Of a DNA stretch of 64,000 bases, positions 35,451 to 45,462 are shown piece after piece. The position numbers were made by a program, and so were the translations under genes. The stretch covers positions 1,260,505 to 1,324,504 of the forward strand of contig NZ_KI911562.1 of NCBI RefSeq assembly GCF_000515315.1, read 5' to 3'. This stretch comes from Asinibacterium sp. OR53 (GTDB lineage: Bacteria > Bacteroidota > Bacteroidia > Chitinophagales > Chitinophagaceae). The stretch's first letter is position 1, and each line of letters begins with the position of its first letter. A model generated the notes under the pieces. That model had not been told where the DNA came from, did no database searches, and was given only the letters and a program-made list of their open reading frames with translations.

Positions 35451-36107
35451 ATGAAAAAATCATTTCTTTTTTTACTGACTTTTTTTTCCGGACTGTTGTT
35501 GACAGCACAAGTTCCTTTCCAGGGAGAGATTAATGCGTTTAAAAAAGCAGACAGTATCAAGGCGCCTTTGCCAGGCAGTATTTTATTTGTAGGTAGTTCC
35601 TCCTTCCGCAAATGGCAGGATGTGCAAGCGTATTTTCCCGGCTATCGTATTATCAACCGGGGCTTTGGAGGTTCTGCATTGCCCGACCTTATTCATTTTG
35701 CACCAGATGTTATCTATGCTTACAAGCCTTCACAAATTGTTATCTATTGTGGCGATAACGACCTGGCCGCATCGGATACGGTAACAGCGCAGATGGTATT
35801 AAAAAGGTTTAAGCAATTGTTTGGTATGATCAGGCATACATTGGGTGAAGTACCCGTAGCGTATGTATCTATCAAACCCAGTCCCAGCCGCTGGCACCTG
35901 GAGCCTGCGATCAGCGCAGCCAATCGTTTGATCGCGCAGTTCATGGCCAAACAACGCAAAGCAACATTTATTGATATTCATCGTCCCATGCTGCGCGAAG
36001 ATGGAATTGTTAACGGCGCATTATTTACCAGCGACAGTTTGCACATGAATGAAAAGGGATACAAGTTATGGCAGGGCATCATCCGGCCTCATTTGAAAAA
36101 AGGATGA
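35451..36107 (+). CDS. SGNH/GDSL-family hydrolase, exported
   Basis: 218 aa. Signal peptide ending LLTAQ. SGNH blocks: ILFVGSSSFRKW (block I serine in the GSSS stretch), GFGGSALPDL (block II Gly), YCGDNDLAASD (block III, GDND in place of GxND) and SDSLHMNEKGYKLW (block V, Asp-x-x-His). This is an ester hydrolase acting on acetylated sugars or lipids in the periplasm. It is transcribed against the paa genes and sits between paaE and paaA, so a shared function is not evident. Its stop abuts the paaE stop. Confidence 0.87.
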   Translation: MKKSFLFLLTFFSGLLLTAQVPFQGEINAFKKADSIKAPLPGSILFVGSSSFRKWQDVQAYFPGYRIINRGFGGSALPDLIHFAPDVIYAYKPSQIVIYCGDNDLAASDTVTAQMVLKRFKQLFGMIRHTLGEVPVAYVSIKPSPSRWHLEPAISAANRLIAQFMAKQRKATFIDIHRPMLREDGIVNGALFTSDSLHMNEKGYKLWQGIIRPHLKKG

Positions 36108-37190
36108 TCACTTGGCATCGAAATCCACTACCAGCCTGGCCGATCTTGGGTGCGACTGGCAGGTAAGAATAAAGCCGCGCGCCAGTTCTTCCGGTTCCAG
36201 TCCGTAGTTAACATCCATGGCTACTTCTCCTTCCACCAGTTTGGCACGGCAGGTGCAACATACACCGCCTTTGCAGGAGTATGGGAGGTCGGCGCCTTGC
36301 TTCAAAGCGGCGTCCAGTATGGCTTCTTCGTCGTAGCCGAGATCGAAATCAAAACTTACGCCATCGAGCCTTACAGTGATCTTACTCTTTGCCTGGCTTT
36401 CTTTCGTGCTTGCTTCCCTGACGGCAACAGTTGTTGACTGACCCGGTGAAGAGAACAATTCAAAATGAATTTTCTTTTTGGCAACACCGGCTTTTTCCAG
36501 TTGTTCTTTCACGGTAAAGATCATGGCTTCCGGACCACAGATAAAAAATTCATCGGTGCTGTATACATCGATTATTTTATCAAAGAGCAGCTTGCATTTT
36601 GCTTCATCGATATGTCCTGCATTGATGGGCGCGTCTGTTTTTTCGCGGGAGAGTATATAAACGATCTGCAAACGATCAATGTATTTGTTTTTTAGTCCTT
36701 CCAGCTCTTCCCTGAAAATAATGGAATGCCTGTTTCGGTTGCCATATATCAATGTGAAGCTGCTGTTGGGCTCAGTGCGCAATACGGTTTTAATGGTGGA
36801 GAACAGGGGCGTAATACCGCTGCCTGCTGCAAAAGCAACGTATTGTTTATGATGCGTAGGATGCAGTTCGGTAAAGAAATTACCCATGGGAGGCATCAAT
36901 TCCAGCACATCGCCCACTTTTAATTGTTCATTGGCGAAAGCGGAAAACAGGCCCTGGTCTATCTTCTTCACTGCAATGCGAAACTCATCACAGTCAAGCG
37001 GAGAGCTGCAAAGCGAATAAGAACGACGGAGTTCCTGTCCGTTCACGAATGCACGCAACGTGATATGCTGCCCTTGCTTGTATTGAAAAATAGGTTTTAA
37101 AGGATCGGGAATATCAAAACGGATGGAAACACAATCATTCGTTTCTTTCCTGATTTCCTTTACTGCTAACGGGTGAAAATGGGATGACAT
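36108..37190 (-). CDS. paaE: 1,2-phenylacetyl-CoA epoxidase reductase PaaE
   Basis: 360 aa. FAD-binding ferredoxin reductase domain (RRSYSLCSSP), NAD(P)-binding domain (FAAGSGITPLFSTIK; FICGPEAMIF) and a C-terminal plant-type [2Fe-2S] domain (CKGGVCCTCRAKLVEG with the fourth Cys in LTCQSHP). It passes electrons from NADPH to the PaaAC di-iron centre. The ATG begins in the base after the tetR stop codon, so tetR and paaE are one transcript, separated from paaABCD by an inverted gene. Confidence 0.94.
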   Translation of the reverse strand: MSSHFHPLAVKEIRKETNDCVSIRFDIPDPLKPIFQYKQGQHITLRAFVNGQELRRSYSLCSSPLDCDEFRIAVKKIDQGLFSAFANEQLKVGDVLELMPPMGNFFTELHPTHHKQYVAFAAGSGITPLFSTIKTVLRTEPNSSFTLIYGNRNRHSIIFREELEGLKNKYIDRLQIVYILSREKTDAPINAGHIDEAKCKLLFDKIIDVYSTDEFFICGPEAMIFTVKEQLEKAGVAKKKIHFELFSSPGQSTTVAVREASTKESQAKSKITVRLDGVSFDFDLGYDEEAILDAALKQGADLPYSCKGGVCCTCRAKLVEGEVAMDVNYGLEPEELARGFILTCQSHPRSARLVVDFDAK

Positions 37191-37784
37191 TTATTTATTC
37201 GTTAATCCACCTACCAGTATGGTGATCATGTTCTCTTCCAGCTCTTCTGCACTGATCCTTTGTTTGGAGCGGTGCCAGCTTTCAATGCCGCTCACTGCGT
37301 GCAACATGATGAGTACGGCGGTAGGTGCGTCTATTTTTTTGATCTCTTTATTGCGAATGCCTGCTTCGATGATGGAGGCAAATCGTTTGCGGTAGATACG
37401 GCGCTGGTTCTGGTAATTCGAGAGATAGGGATCGGCCAGGTGCTTCCACTCACGATCGCTTACATAAACTTCTTCGTAATGATGCACCATTTCATCGATG
37501 TGAAAGCGCATCAGCTTTTCAATTTTCTCTATGGCGGTGATCTTTTCTGCTTCCACTTCGTCTATGTGATGCATAAAACGGTTGGCGACACTAAAGCATA
37601 ATTCGTGCAGTAATTCGGTTTTGGATTTGATGTGGTTGTACAGGCTGGCTGCTTCCACACCTACTGCTTCGGCAAGATCGCGCATGCTGGCAGCTTTGAA
37701 ACCTTTCTCCCTGAAAAGAGCAGCAGCTTTGGTAACGATCACCTCTTTACGGGATACATTTTTTTCTGTTTTTATCCTGGCCAT
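37191..37784 (-). CDS. TetR/AcrR family regulator of the paa genes (PaaR-like)
   Basis: 197 aa. The N-terminal HTH reads VIVTKAAALFREKGFKAASM and DLAEAVGVEAASLYNHIKSK; the ligand domain follows with the HIDEVEAEK helix. The TetR_C-like C-terminal half probably binds phenylacetyl-CoA or a later intermediate. The gene leads the paaE transcript and has a CTAAC-N4-GTTAG palindrome just upstream, the same as at paaA, so it should repress itself, paaE and paaABCD-G-I until the pathway intermediate appears. The ligand is inferred from known phenylacetate regulation. Confidence 0.87.
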   Translation of the reverse strand: MARIKTEKNVSRKEVIVTKAAALFREKGFKAASMRDLAEAVGVEAASLYNHIKSKTELLHELCFSVANRFMHHIDEVEAEKITAIEKIEKLMRFHIDEMVHHYEEVYVSDREWKHLADPYLSNYQNQRRIYRKRFASIIEAGIRNKEIKKIDAPTAVLIMLHAVSGIESWHRSKQRISAEELEENMITILVGGLTNK

Positions 37785-37801
37785 AACGCGAATATAACAT
37801 A

Positions 37802-37815
37802 CTAACGTGTGTTAG
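37802..37815. promoter_or_regulatory. TetR-type operator upstream of tetR-paaE
   Basis: CTAAC (37802-37806), GTGT, GTTAG (37811-37815). Second copy of the CTAAC-N4-GTTAG core found at paaA. It begins 18 bp upstream of the tetR start codon. Confidence 0.7.
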
Positions 37816-37912
37816 CGAAATAATCGCAGCTTAAAATCTTATTATGTTAGTTTTTTTATACTCCTTTGAAAGACCTAGTTTCGCTCCCCGGTAACCAACC
37901 TTATAATCTATT

Positions 37913-38833
37913 ATGTCATTAGTTGTTGTCGGATCCATGGCTTTCGATGCCATTGAAACCCCTTTCGGGAAAAGTGATAAGATCATTGGCGGAGCGGGCA
38001 CATATATCGCCTGGTGCGCTTCCAACTTCACCCCGGTTAAACAGGTATCTGTAGTAGGCGGCGATTTCCCGCAGTCGGAACTGGATGCGCTTACTGCCAG
38101 GGGCGTTACCCTGGAAGGGGTGCAGGTGAAAAAGGACGAAAAGACCTTTTTTTGGAGCGGCCGCTACCACATGGATATGAACACCCGCGACACACTGGAT
38201 ACTCAGTTGAACGTGCTGGCCAATTTTGAGCCGGTGGTGCCTGAAAGCTACCAGGACTGCGAGTTCCTGATGCTGGGCAACCTGCTTCCGTCGGTACAAC
38301 GCAGTGTGATAGAGCAATTGAAGACCCGCCCGAAACTCATCGTTATGGATACCATGAATTTCTGGATGGAAGTAGCGATGGATGAATTGAAGAAGACCCT
38401 GGCCATGGTGGATGTATTGATGGTGAATGACAGTGAAGCCCGTCAGTTGAGCGGTGAATTTTCATTGGTGAAAGCTGCAGCGGTTATTGAAAAAATGGGT
38501 CCCCGCTTTGTGATCATCAAAAAGGGAGAACACGGCGCGCTGCTGTTCCATGAGAACAAAGTATTCTTTGCTCCCGCCCTGCCCCTGGAAGACGTGTTCG
38601 ACCCCACCGGAGCCGGCGATACTTTTGCCGGAGGCTTTATCGGCCACCTGGCCAAAACCCGCGATATTTCTTTTGAGAACATGAAAACAGCCATCATCCT
38701 GGGTAGCGCTATGGCTTCATTCTGCGTAGAGAAATTCGGTACGCAACGCCTGCGCGAGATCGGCAAAAGCGATATCGATGCACGCCTGGAACAGTTTGTG
38801 CAACTGGTGAATTTTGACATTGATTTGGTTTAA
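37913..38833 (+). CDS. PfkB-family carbohydrate/nucleoside kinase
   Basis: 306 aa ribokinase fold. The N-terminal GGAGTYIAWCAS stretch binds substrate; the C-terminal PfkB signature reads DPTGAGDTFAGGFIGHLA with the catalytic Asp in GAGD. It transfers phosphate from ATP to a sugar or nucleoside in the cytoplasm. The substrate cannot be told; the NAD(P)H-repair and asd neighbours give no clue. The stop codon overlaps the promoter of the asd leader region. Confidence 0.87.
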   Translation: MSLVVVGSMAFDAIETPFGKSDKIIGGAGTYIAWCASNFTPVKQVSVVGGDFPQSELDALTARGVTLEGVQVKKDEKTFFWSGRYHMDMNTRDTLDTQLNVLANFEPVVPESYQDCEFLMLGNLLPSVQRSVIEQLKTRPKLIVMDTMNFWMEVAMDELKKTLAMVDVLMVNDSEARQLSGEFSLVKAAAVIEKMGPRFVIIKKGEHGALLFHENKVFFAPALPLEDVFDPTGAGDTFAGGFIGHLAKTRDISFENMKTAIILGSAMASFCVEKFGTQRLREIGKSDIDARLEQFVQLVNFDIDLV

Positions 38834-38856
38834 TAACAGATTTACCCCTATCTTCG
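38824..38856 (+). promoter_or_regulatory. promoter of the asd leader
   Basis: TTTG (38824-38827), 21 nt, then TATCTTCG (38849-38856), one mismatch from TAnnTTTG. It overlaps the last codons of the kinase gene. Transcription would start near 38860-38864, at or just before the leader-peptide ATG. Confidence 0.5.
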
Positions 38857-38863
38857 CCGGGCA

Positions 38864-38908
38864 ATGATGAACATGAAACATACAAAACGTATTAAGAAAC
38901 CTCTCTGA
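38864..38908 (+). CDS. 14-residue leader peptide of asd (candidate attenuator)
   Basis: ATG to TGA encodes MMNMKHTKRIKKPL. Nine of the 14 residues after counting Met, Asn, Lys, Thr and Ile are amino acids of the aspartate family (three Met, one Asn, four Lys, one Thr, one Ile, so ten with the initiator). asd, directly downstream, makes their common precursor. The stop codon lies one base before the antiterminator arm. Ribosome stalling at Met or Lys codons would leave that arm free, and completion of the peptide would cover it. Too short to prove as a translated gene from one sequence. Confidence 0.55.
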   Translation: MMNMKHTKRIKKPL

Positions 38909-38909
38909 C

Positions 38910-38986
38910 GGGAAGGTGCCTGATCGTTTGTGTATGACAAAATATACTCAGAGGCCTTCCCAAACAGGAAGGCCTCTTTCTTTTTA
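38910..38986 (+). promoter_or_regulatory. antiterminator/terminator switch upstream of asd
   Basis: Terminator: AGAGGCCTTCC (38950-38960) pairs perfectly with GGAAGGCCTCT (38967-38977) over a CAAACA loop, followed by TTCTTTTT. Antiterminator: GGGAAGG (38910-38916) pairs with CCTTCCC (38955-38961) and, after a two-base bulge, CCT (38919-38921) with AGG (38952-38954). Both structures need 38952-38960, so they exclude each other. A weak hairpin of CCTCTC (38900-38905) with the same GGGAAGG could sequester the antiterminator. Confidence 0.65.
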
Positions 38987-39000
38987 ATCAACCTCAAAAA

Positions 39001-39018
39001 AAGGGATACGTAACCCTT
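39001..39018. repeat. 18-bp near-palindrome between attenuator and asd
   Basis: AAGGG-A-TACGTA-A-CCCTT: all positions are self-complementary except one A-A pair. It ends 17 bp before the asd start. It may be a protein-binding site or a small hairpin near the ribosome-loading region. Confidence 0.4.
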
Positions 39019-39035
39019 AAAAAAGCGTAGACAAA

Positions 39036-40028
39036 ATGAAAGTAGCTGTTGTAGGTGCAACCGGACTGGTAGGCACCAAAATGTTGCAGGTGCTGGCCGA
39101 ACGCAACTTCCCCGTAACAGAATTGGTTCCTGTAGCATCTGAAAGATCAGTAGGTAAGGAAGTAGAATTCAAAGGGAAAAAATACAAAGTGGTGAGCATG
39201 GCCGATGGTATCGCCGCCAAGCCCGCTGTAGCTATTTTCTCTGCCGGTGGAAGCACATCCCTGGAATGGGCGCCCAAATTTGCCGAAGCAGGTATCCGCG
39301 TGATCGATAACTCTTCTGCATGGCGTATGGACCCCACCAAAAAACTGGTGGTGCCTGAAGTAAATGCATCGGTGCTCACCGGCAACGATTACATCATTGC
39401 CAATCCCAACTGCTCTACCATACAAATGGTGGTGGCCTTGCAGCCGCTGCATGCCCGTTATAAAATTAAAAGGGTAGTGGTAAGTACTTACCAGAGTGTT
39501 ACCGGTACCGGCAAAAAAGCGGTTGATCAGTTGTTCAATGAAAGAAAAGGTGTGAAAGGCGATATGGCTTATAAATACCAGATCGACCTCAATGTGATTC
39601 CGCAGATTGATGTGTTTCTCGACAACGGTTATACCAAAGAAGAAATGAAAATGGTGAACGAGACCAAGAAGATCATGCAGGACGATTCGATACGTGTAAC
39701 GGCTACAACCGTACGTATTCCGGTTGTGGGCGGGCACAGCGAAAGCGTGAATGTGGAGTTTGAAAATGATTTTGACCTGAATGAAGTACAGCAATTGCTG
39801 AGCGCCGCACCGGGTGTGATCGTAGAGAACAACGATGCAGAACTCCTGTATCCCATGCCTTTGAATGCACACGAGCGCGATGAAGTGTTTGTAGGAAGAC
39901 TGCGCAGGGATGAAACACAACCCAAAACCCTGAACATGTGGATCGTGAGCGATAACCTGCGCAAAGGCGCTGCTACCAATGCCGTGCAGATCGCAGAATA
40001 TCTCCTGAGTAAATCGATCTTATCATAA
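39036..40028 (+). CDS. asd: aspartate-semialdehyde dehydrogenase
   Basis: 330 aa. N-terminal Rossmann motif VAVVGATGLVGTKMLQVL; active-site cysteine in NPNCSTIQMVVAL; the catalytic histidine region VVGGHSESVNVEF; and VSTYQSVTGTGKKAV near it. It reduces aspartyl-4-phosphate to aspartate-4-semialdehyde with NADPH, the branch point to lysine/diaminopimelate, threonine, methionine and isoleucine. It stands alone between a probable attenuator and a terminator, so it is a single-gene transcript. Cytoplasmic. Confidence 0.96.
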   Translation: MKVAVVGATGLVGTKMLQVLAERNFPVTELVPVASERSVGKEVEFKGKKYKVVSMADGIAAKPAVAIFSAGGSTSLEWAPKFAEAGIRVIDNSSAWRMDPTKKLVVPEVNASVLTGNDYIIANPNCSTIQMVVALQPLHARYKIKRVVVSTYQSVTGTGKKAVDQLFNERKGVKGDMAYKYQIDLNVIPQIDVFLDNGYTKEEMKMVNETKKIMQDDSIRVTATTVRIPVVGGHSESVNVEFENDFDLNEVQQLLSAAPGVIVENNDAELLYPMPLNAHERDEVFVGRLRRDETQPKTLNMWIVSDNLRKGAATNAVQIAEYLLSKSILS

Positions 40029-40051
40029 TTGCAAGAATGTGAGTGAGTACC

Positions 40052-40078
40052 GGGGCTTCAGGAATGGAGCCCCTTTTT
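40052..40078 (+). terminator. asd intrinsic terminator
   Basis: GGGGCTTCA (40052-40060) pairs with TGGAGCCCC (40065-40073), one T-G pair, with a GGAA tetraloop and then TTTTT. Its position excludes the longer in-frame reading of the next gene. Confidence 0.85.
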
Positions 40079-40117
40079 AATGCTATGTTGTGTACCTTTA
40101 AATCAATAAACCGGACG

Positions 40118-41602
40118 ATGAAATTATTGAGCGCACAACAATGCCAGCAATGGGATGCATATACCATGCAACACGAGCCCATCGCTTCTATTGACCTGAT
40201 GGAAAGAGCCGGGCTCAAATGCACAGAATGGCTGATCGAACACAAATACAATGAAATGCCCTTGCTGATCTTTTGCGGCAAAGGCAATAATGGCGGCGAT
40301 GGCCTGGTCATTGCAAGGCTGATGATAGAAGCAGGTGCAGCAGTAACGGTTTACATATTGGAATACGGATCCAAAGGCACCGATGATTTCCAGCGTAACC
40401 TCGAAAAGTTACACCGGCTCAGTAAAGACATCCACTTCATACAATCACCTGCCGTATTTCCTGTTATTGAACAGGACAACCTCGTCATAGATGCCTTGTT
40501 CGGCACGGGTTTGAACAGACCACTCCACGATCTTGCTGCTGCACTCGCAGAACACATCAACCAATCTAATGCAAAAGTGATAGCTATTGATGTGCCCAGC
40601 GGTATGCCGGTAGACAATTTCTTTGCTGATGCGCCAGTACTTCGCGCCCACCATACACTTACTTTTCAATCGATTAAATATGCTTTTCTTCTGCCTGAGT
40701 ATGGCAGCTACACAGGAGATATAACGGTACTTGACATAGGACTCATGTCTTCGTTTTTATCTACCATTAATGCCACGGCTGAATTGATAGAACAACAAGA
40801 TGCCGCCAGCATATTGAAACAGAGAGACCGTTTTTCTCATAAAGGAACTTATGGCCATGCTTTGTTGATGGCCGGGCATGAGGGACAGATGGGAGCGGCC
40901 ATACTCGCTTCCAAAGCCTGCCTGCGATCAGGTGTTGGCAAACTCACCGTGCTTGTGCCTCAGGAACAACTGCCGGTGATCCAGACCGCAGTGCCAGAAG
41001 CGATGGCATTGCCGAGAGAAAGAGGATTACCCGTATTTAATGGGTTGGCGGCTGTTGGTATGGGGCCGGGAATGTCGTTTATGAAAGGCACTACTGAATG
41101 TATTGAGACCTTGCTGGAATTGTATAAAAGACCGATAGTATTTGACGCGGATGCATTCACTTATTTTGAGATGCAAAAAGAGGCACTTCCCCAAATACCT
41201 GTCGGGTCGTTGCTTACGCCGCATCCCAAAGAGTTCGACCAGCTTTTCGGTACAAGTGAAAATAGTTTTCAAAGACACCAGAAAGCGATTGCACTTTCTG
41301 CTGAATATCCTTTTATCATCATCCTGAAGGGGCATTATACTTTGATAGCTGCAAACGGTAAAGGATGGTTCAATACCACAGGGAATGCCGGTATGGCAAA
41401 GGGTGGATCGGGCGATGTGTTAACAGGCATATTGACTGCTTTGCTGGCGCAGGGTTATGAACCGCTGAAGGCGGCTAAGCTGGGTGTGTATCTGCACGGA
41501 CTCGCCGGCGATCTTGCTTTAGAACAACAAACTATGGAAACACTCTTACCAACAGATCTGATTGAATCGATGGGGAGTGCATTCCGCAATCTTAAAGATT
41601 AG
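40118..41602 (+). CDS. nnr: bifunctional NAD(P)H-hydrate epimerase / ADP-dependent dehydratase
   Basis: 494 aa from MKLLSAQQCQQWD, the canonical family start; an in-frame ATG 75 nt upstream lies inside the asd terminator. N-terminal YjeF_N epimerase domain: FCGKGNNGGDGLVIARL, DALFGTGLNRPL, AIDVPSGMPVD. C-terminal ribokinase-like dehydratase domain: HKGTYGHALLMAGHEGQMGA, LTPHPKEFDQL, NTTGNAGMAKGGSGDVLTGI. Together the domains repair R and S forms of hydrated NADH and NADPH in the cytoplasm. Confidence 0.95.
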   Translation: MKLLSAQQCQQWDAYTMQHEPIASIDLMERAGLKCTEWLIEHKYNEMPLLIFCGKGNNGGDGLVIARLMIEAGAAVTVYILEYGSKGTDDFQRNLEKLHRLSKDIHFIQSPAVFPVIEQDNLVIDALFGTGLNRPLHDLAAALAEHINQSNAKVIAIDVPSGMPVDNFFADAPVLRAHHTLTFQSIKYAFLLPEYGSYTGDITVLDIGLMSSFLSTINATAELIEQQDAASILKQRDRFSHKGTYGHALLMAGHEGQMGAAILASKACLRSGVGKLTVLVPQEQLPVIQTAVPEAMALPRERGLPVFNGLAAVGMGPGMSFMKGTTECIETLLELYKRPIVFDADAFTYFEMQKEALPQIPVGSLLTPHPKEFDQLFGTSENSFQRHQKAIALSAEYPFIIILKGHYTLIAANGKGWFNTTGNAGMAKGGSGDVLTGILTALLAQGYEPLKAAKLGVYLHGLAGDLALEQQTMETLLPTDLIESMGSAFRNLKD

Positions 41603-41620
41603 CACAACATCATCCCGAGC

Positions 41621-42292
41621 TTAATGTATGATTGCGGTGTTTAAGAATCGGATCAGCGGTTGCAGGGTTTCGAAAGAATGCACGATCTTTTTCACCAGGT
41701 CTTTGCTGGTGAGGTCCGCATCTGTTAACGGAACTGTGGCTATCCAGCTTGTTAGTTTGATATATTCAATAGCAGGATTGCTTTTATCATATCCTTTCGG
41801 CTCACGAACCAAAGAGAGTCCTTCCCCTTTTTCCAGGTCGCCATACAATGCCGCAAATTTTTTACTCCTGATAATACTCCTGAACTCCTTCCAGCTGTAA
41901 TCGATTTCCTGGCGTATCTTTTTCAATTGATCAGCTTCTACCATGTACCGGCCACCGCCCGAAAAACTATTGCCTCCCGGTTCGATATGGAAATAATAAC
42001 CGGCGAGCATGGATTTCTTACCGCCTTCAATGATGCTGGATGCAAAGTTGGTTTTATAAGGGTCTTTGTTCTTGCTGAAGCGGATGTCGCGGTTGATGCG
42101 AAACAGGCAGTCCTTACCTGCAAGACCTGCAATAGCCGGCTCCTTTTTGCCAAAGCCCTTGATCACCTGGTTGGTAAGCTCAGTGAAATCTGCTTTCGCA
42201 GCATCATAAGCTTTCCGGTTTTTATCGAACCATTCTTTGTTGTTATTCTTTTTCAGGTTCTTCAGGAATTGAAGGGTTGCAGGTTGTAACAT
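41621..42292 (-). CDS. DUF2461 family protein
   Basis: 223 aa. The DUF2461 hallmarks are LKKNNNKEWFDKNRKAYD, FRINRDIRFSKNKDPYKTNF and GGRYMVEADQLKKIRQEID, with GYYFHIEPGGNSFSGGG between. The family has no established function. It follows ligA by 3 nt on the same strand, so the two genes are transcribed together, ligA being the downstream gene of the pair. Confidence 0.88.
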   Translation of the reverse strand: MLQPATLQFLKNLKKNNNKEWFDKNRKAYDAAKADFTELTNQVIKGFGKKEPAIAGLAGKDCLFRINRDIRFSKNKDPYKTNFASSIIEGGKKSMLAGYYFHIEPGGNSFSGGGRYMVEADQLKKIRQEIDYSWKEFRSIIRSKKFAALYGDLEKGEGLSLVREPKGYDKSNPAIEYIKLTSWIATVPLTDADLTSKDLVKKIVHSFETLQPLIRFLNTAIIH

Positions 42293-42295
42293 GAT

Positions 42296-44455
<2,160 letters not shown>

Positions 44456-44586
44456 TCATTTTGCATTTTTTTTCGTGAACTTTGCGTTTTCTATGTAAGA
44501 CCACTGAGCTTCCGGAAGCCTTATACAAGGTGTTCCATACGAGTCAAACGACAGCCGCCCGAGGCGGTGCTTTAAAAAAAATATGG

Positions 44587-45324
44587 ATGAAAAAGAAGAT
44601 TGCTCCTATTGTACATGAACCACACCTGGTAAAAGATGCCGTTAAGCTGGTGAAGTCTTACCCCACAGTACCCCTTACGATCGACTGTGTGATATTCGGA
44701 TTTGAAGAGAACGAATTGAAGGTACTGTTGATCAAGAGTGACCTGGAAGTATACAAGGATAAATATTCCCTGCTGGGCGATATTGTAAAGGACAACGAAG
44801 AACTCGACGATGCGGCCTACCGGGTATTGAAAGAGCGTACCGGCATGAACGATGTATTCCTTGACCAGGTAAAAGCTTTCGGGCATCCCCACCGCCATCC
44901 GGGCGGCAGGGTTATTACAGTGGCCTATTGTTCGCTACTCAATATCAATCACCACGAACTTAAGATACACGACAACGAACTGAATTGGCACAGCATTTCT
45001 GCGCTGGAAAGCATGGCGTTCGACCACAAGGAAATTGTAGATGCGTGCTACCAGTGGCTGCAAAAGAGGATACAGGAACACCCGCTCGGCTTCAACTTAT
45101 TGCCCGAAAAATTTTCACTCCGCGAACTGCAAAATTTGTACGAAGCCATACTGGGCGTGCGTCTCGACCGGCGTAACTTCCGCAAAAAATTCGCTTCGAT
45201 GGACCTGCTCATCGATATCGACGAAATGGAACAGGACGTTCCGCATCGCCCGGGAAAACTCTACAAATTCAATTTCGAAAAGTACGAGAAACGCAAGCGT
45301 ACCTGGATAGGTATTGATTTCTAA
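44587..45324 (+). CDS. Nudix-fold transcriptional regulator (NrtR/AraR-like)
   Basis: 245 aa from MKKKIAPIVHEPH. A longer in-frame reading starts with TTG at 44482 and is less likely. The N-terminal Nudix fold (VPLTIDCVIFGFEENELKV, LLGDIVKDNEELDDAAYRVL) has lost parts of the Nudix box: the REUxEE core reads RVLKERTG, so hydrolysis is unlikely and ligand sensing is favoured. The C-terminal winged helix (FSLRELQNLYEAILGVRLD, RRNFRKKFAS) binds DNA. In this phylum such proteins control sugar-utilization genes. It is immediately upstream of the GH13-SusCDEF locus. Confidence 0.87.
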   Translation: MKKKIAPIVHEPHLVKDAVKLVKSYPTVPLTIDCVIFGFEENELKVLLIKSDLEVYKDKYSLLGDIVKDNEELDDAAYRVLKERTGMNDVFLDQVKAFGHPHRHPGGRVITVAYCSLLNINHHELKIHDNELNWHSISALESMAFDHKEIVDACYQWLQKRIQEHPLGFNLLPEKFSLRELQNLYEAILGVRLDRRNFRKKFASMDLLIDIDEMEQDVPHRPGKLYKFNFEKYEKRKRTWIGIDF

Positions 45325-45374
45325 TCCCCGTCACTTAAATCGGTATTAAAAATTATTCCCGGCCAAAAAAAATA

Positions 45375-45403
45375 TTTGGTTGTTTGGAAAAATTCCTACT
45401 TTG
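45375..45403 (+). promoter_or_regulatory. promoter of the GH13-susCDEF operon
   Basis: TTTG (45375-45378), 18 nt, then TACTTTG (45397-45403), close to the TAnnTTTG consensus with one base fewer, as at the marR promoter. The operator palindrome starts 13 nt downstream. Confidence 0.5.
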
Positions 45404-45415
45404 TGCACTCAATTA

Positions 45416-45436
45416 AATGTGTAAAATTTACACATT
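45416..45436. promoter_or_regulatory. 21-bp palindrome, likely operator for the Nudix-type regulator
   Basis: AATGTGTAAA (45416-45425) and TTTACACATT (45427-45436) are perfect inverted arms around one A. It lies between the -7 box and the GH13 start codon at 45463, right after the regulator gene. Binding would block transcription; ligand-dependent release or activation is the inference. Confidence 0.65.
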
Positions 45437-45462
45437 AATTAAAACCACGTTTGCCGGCACAT

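Noticed and set aside
38834-39035. Lysine riboswitch upstream of asd
   Set aside because: The region is too short and lacks the conserved multi-helix lysine aptamer. The leader peptide and alternative stems explain it better.
40043-40117. Longer N terminus for the NAD(P)H-hydrate repair enzyme
   Set aside because: It would be translated through the asd terminator hairpin, and the conserved family start is at 40118.
44508-44519. Palindrome GCTTCCGGAAGC near the Nudix regulator gene
   Set aside because: A short GC-rich palindrome without a promoter in register or a second copy; it can occur by chance.
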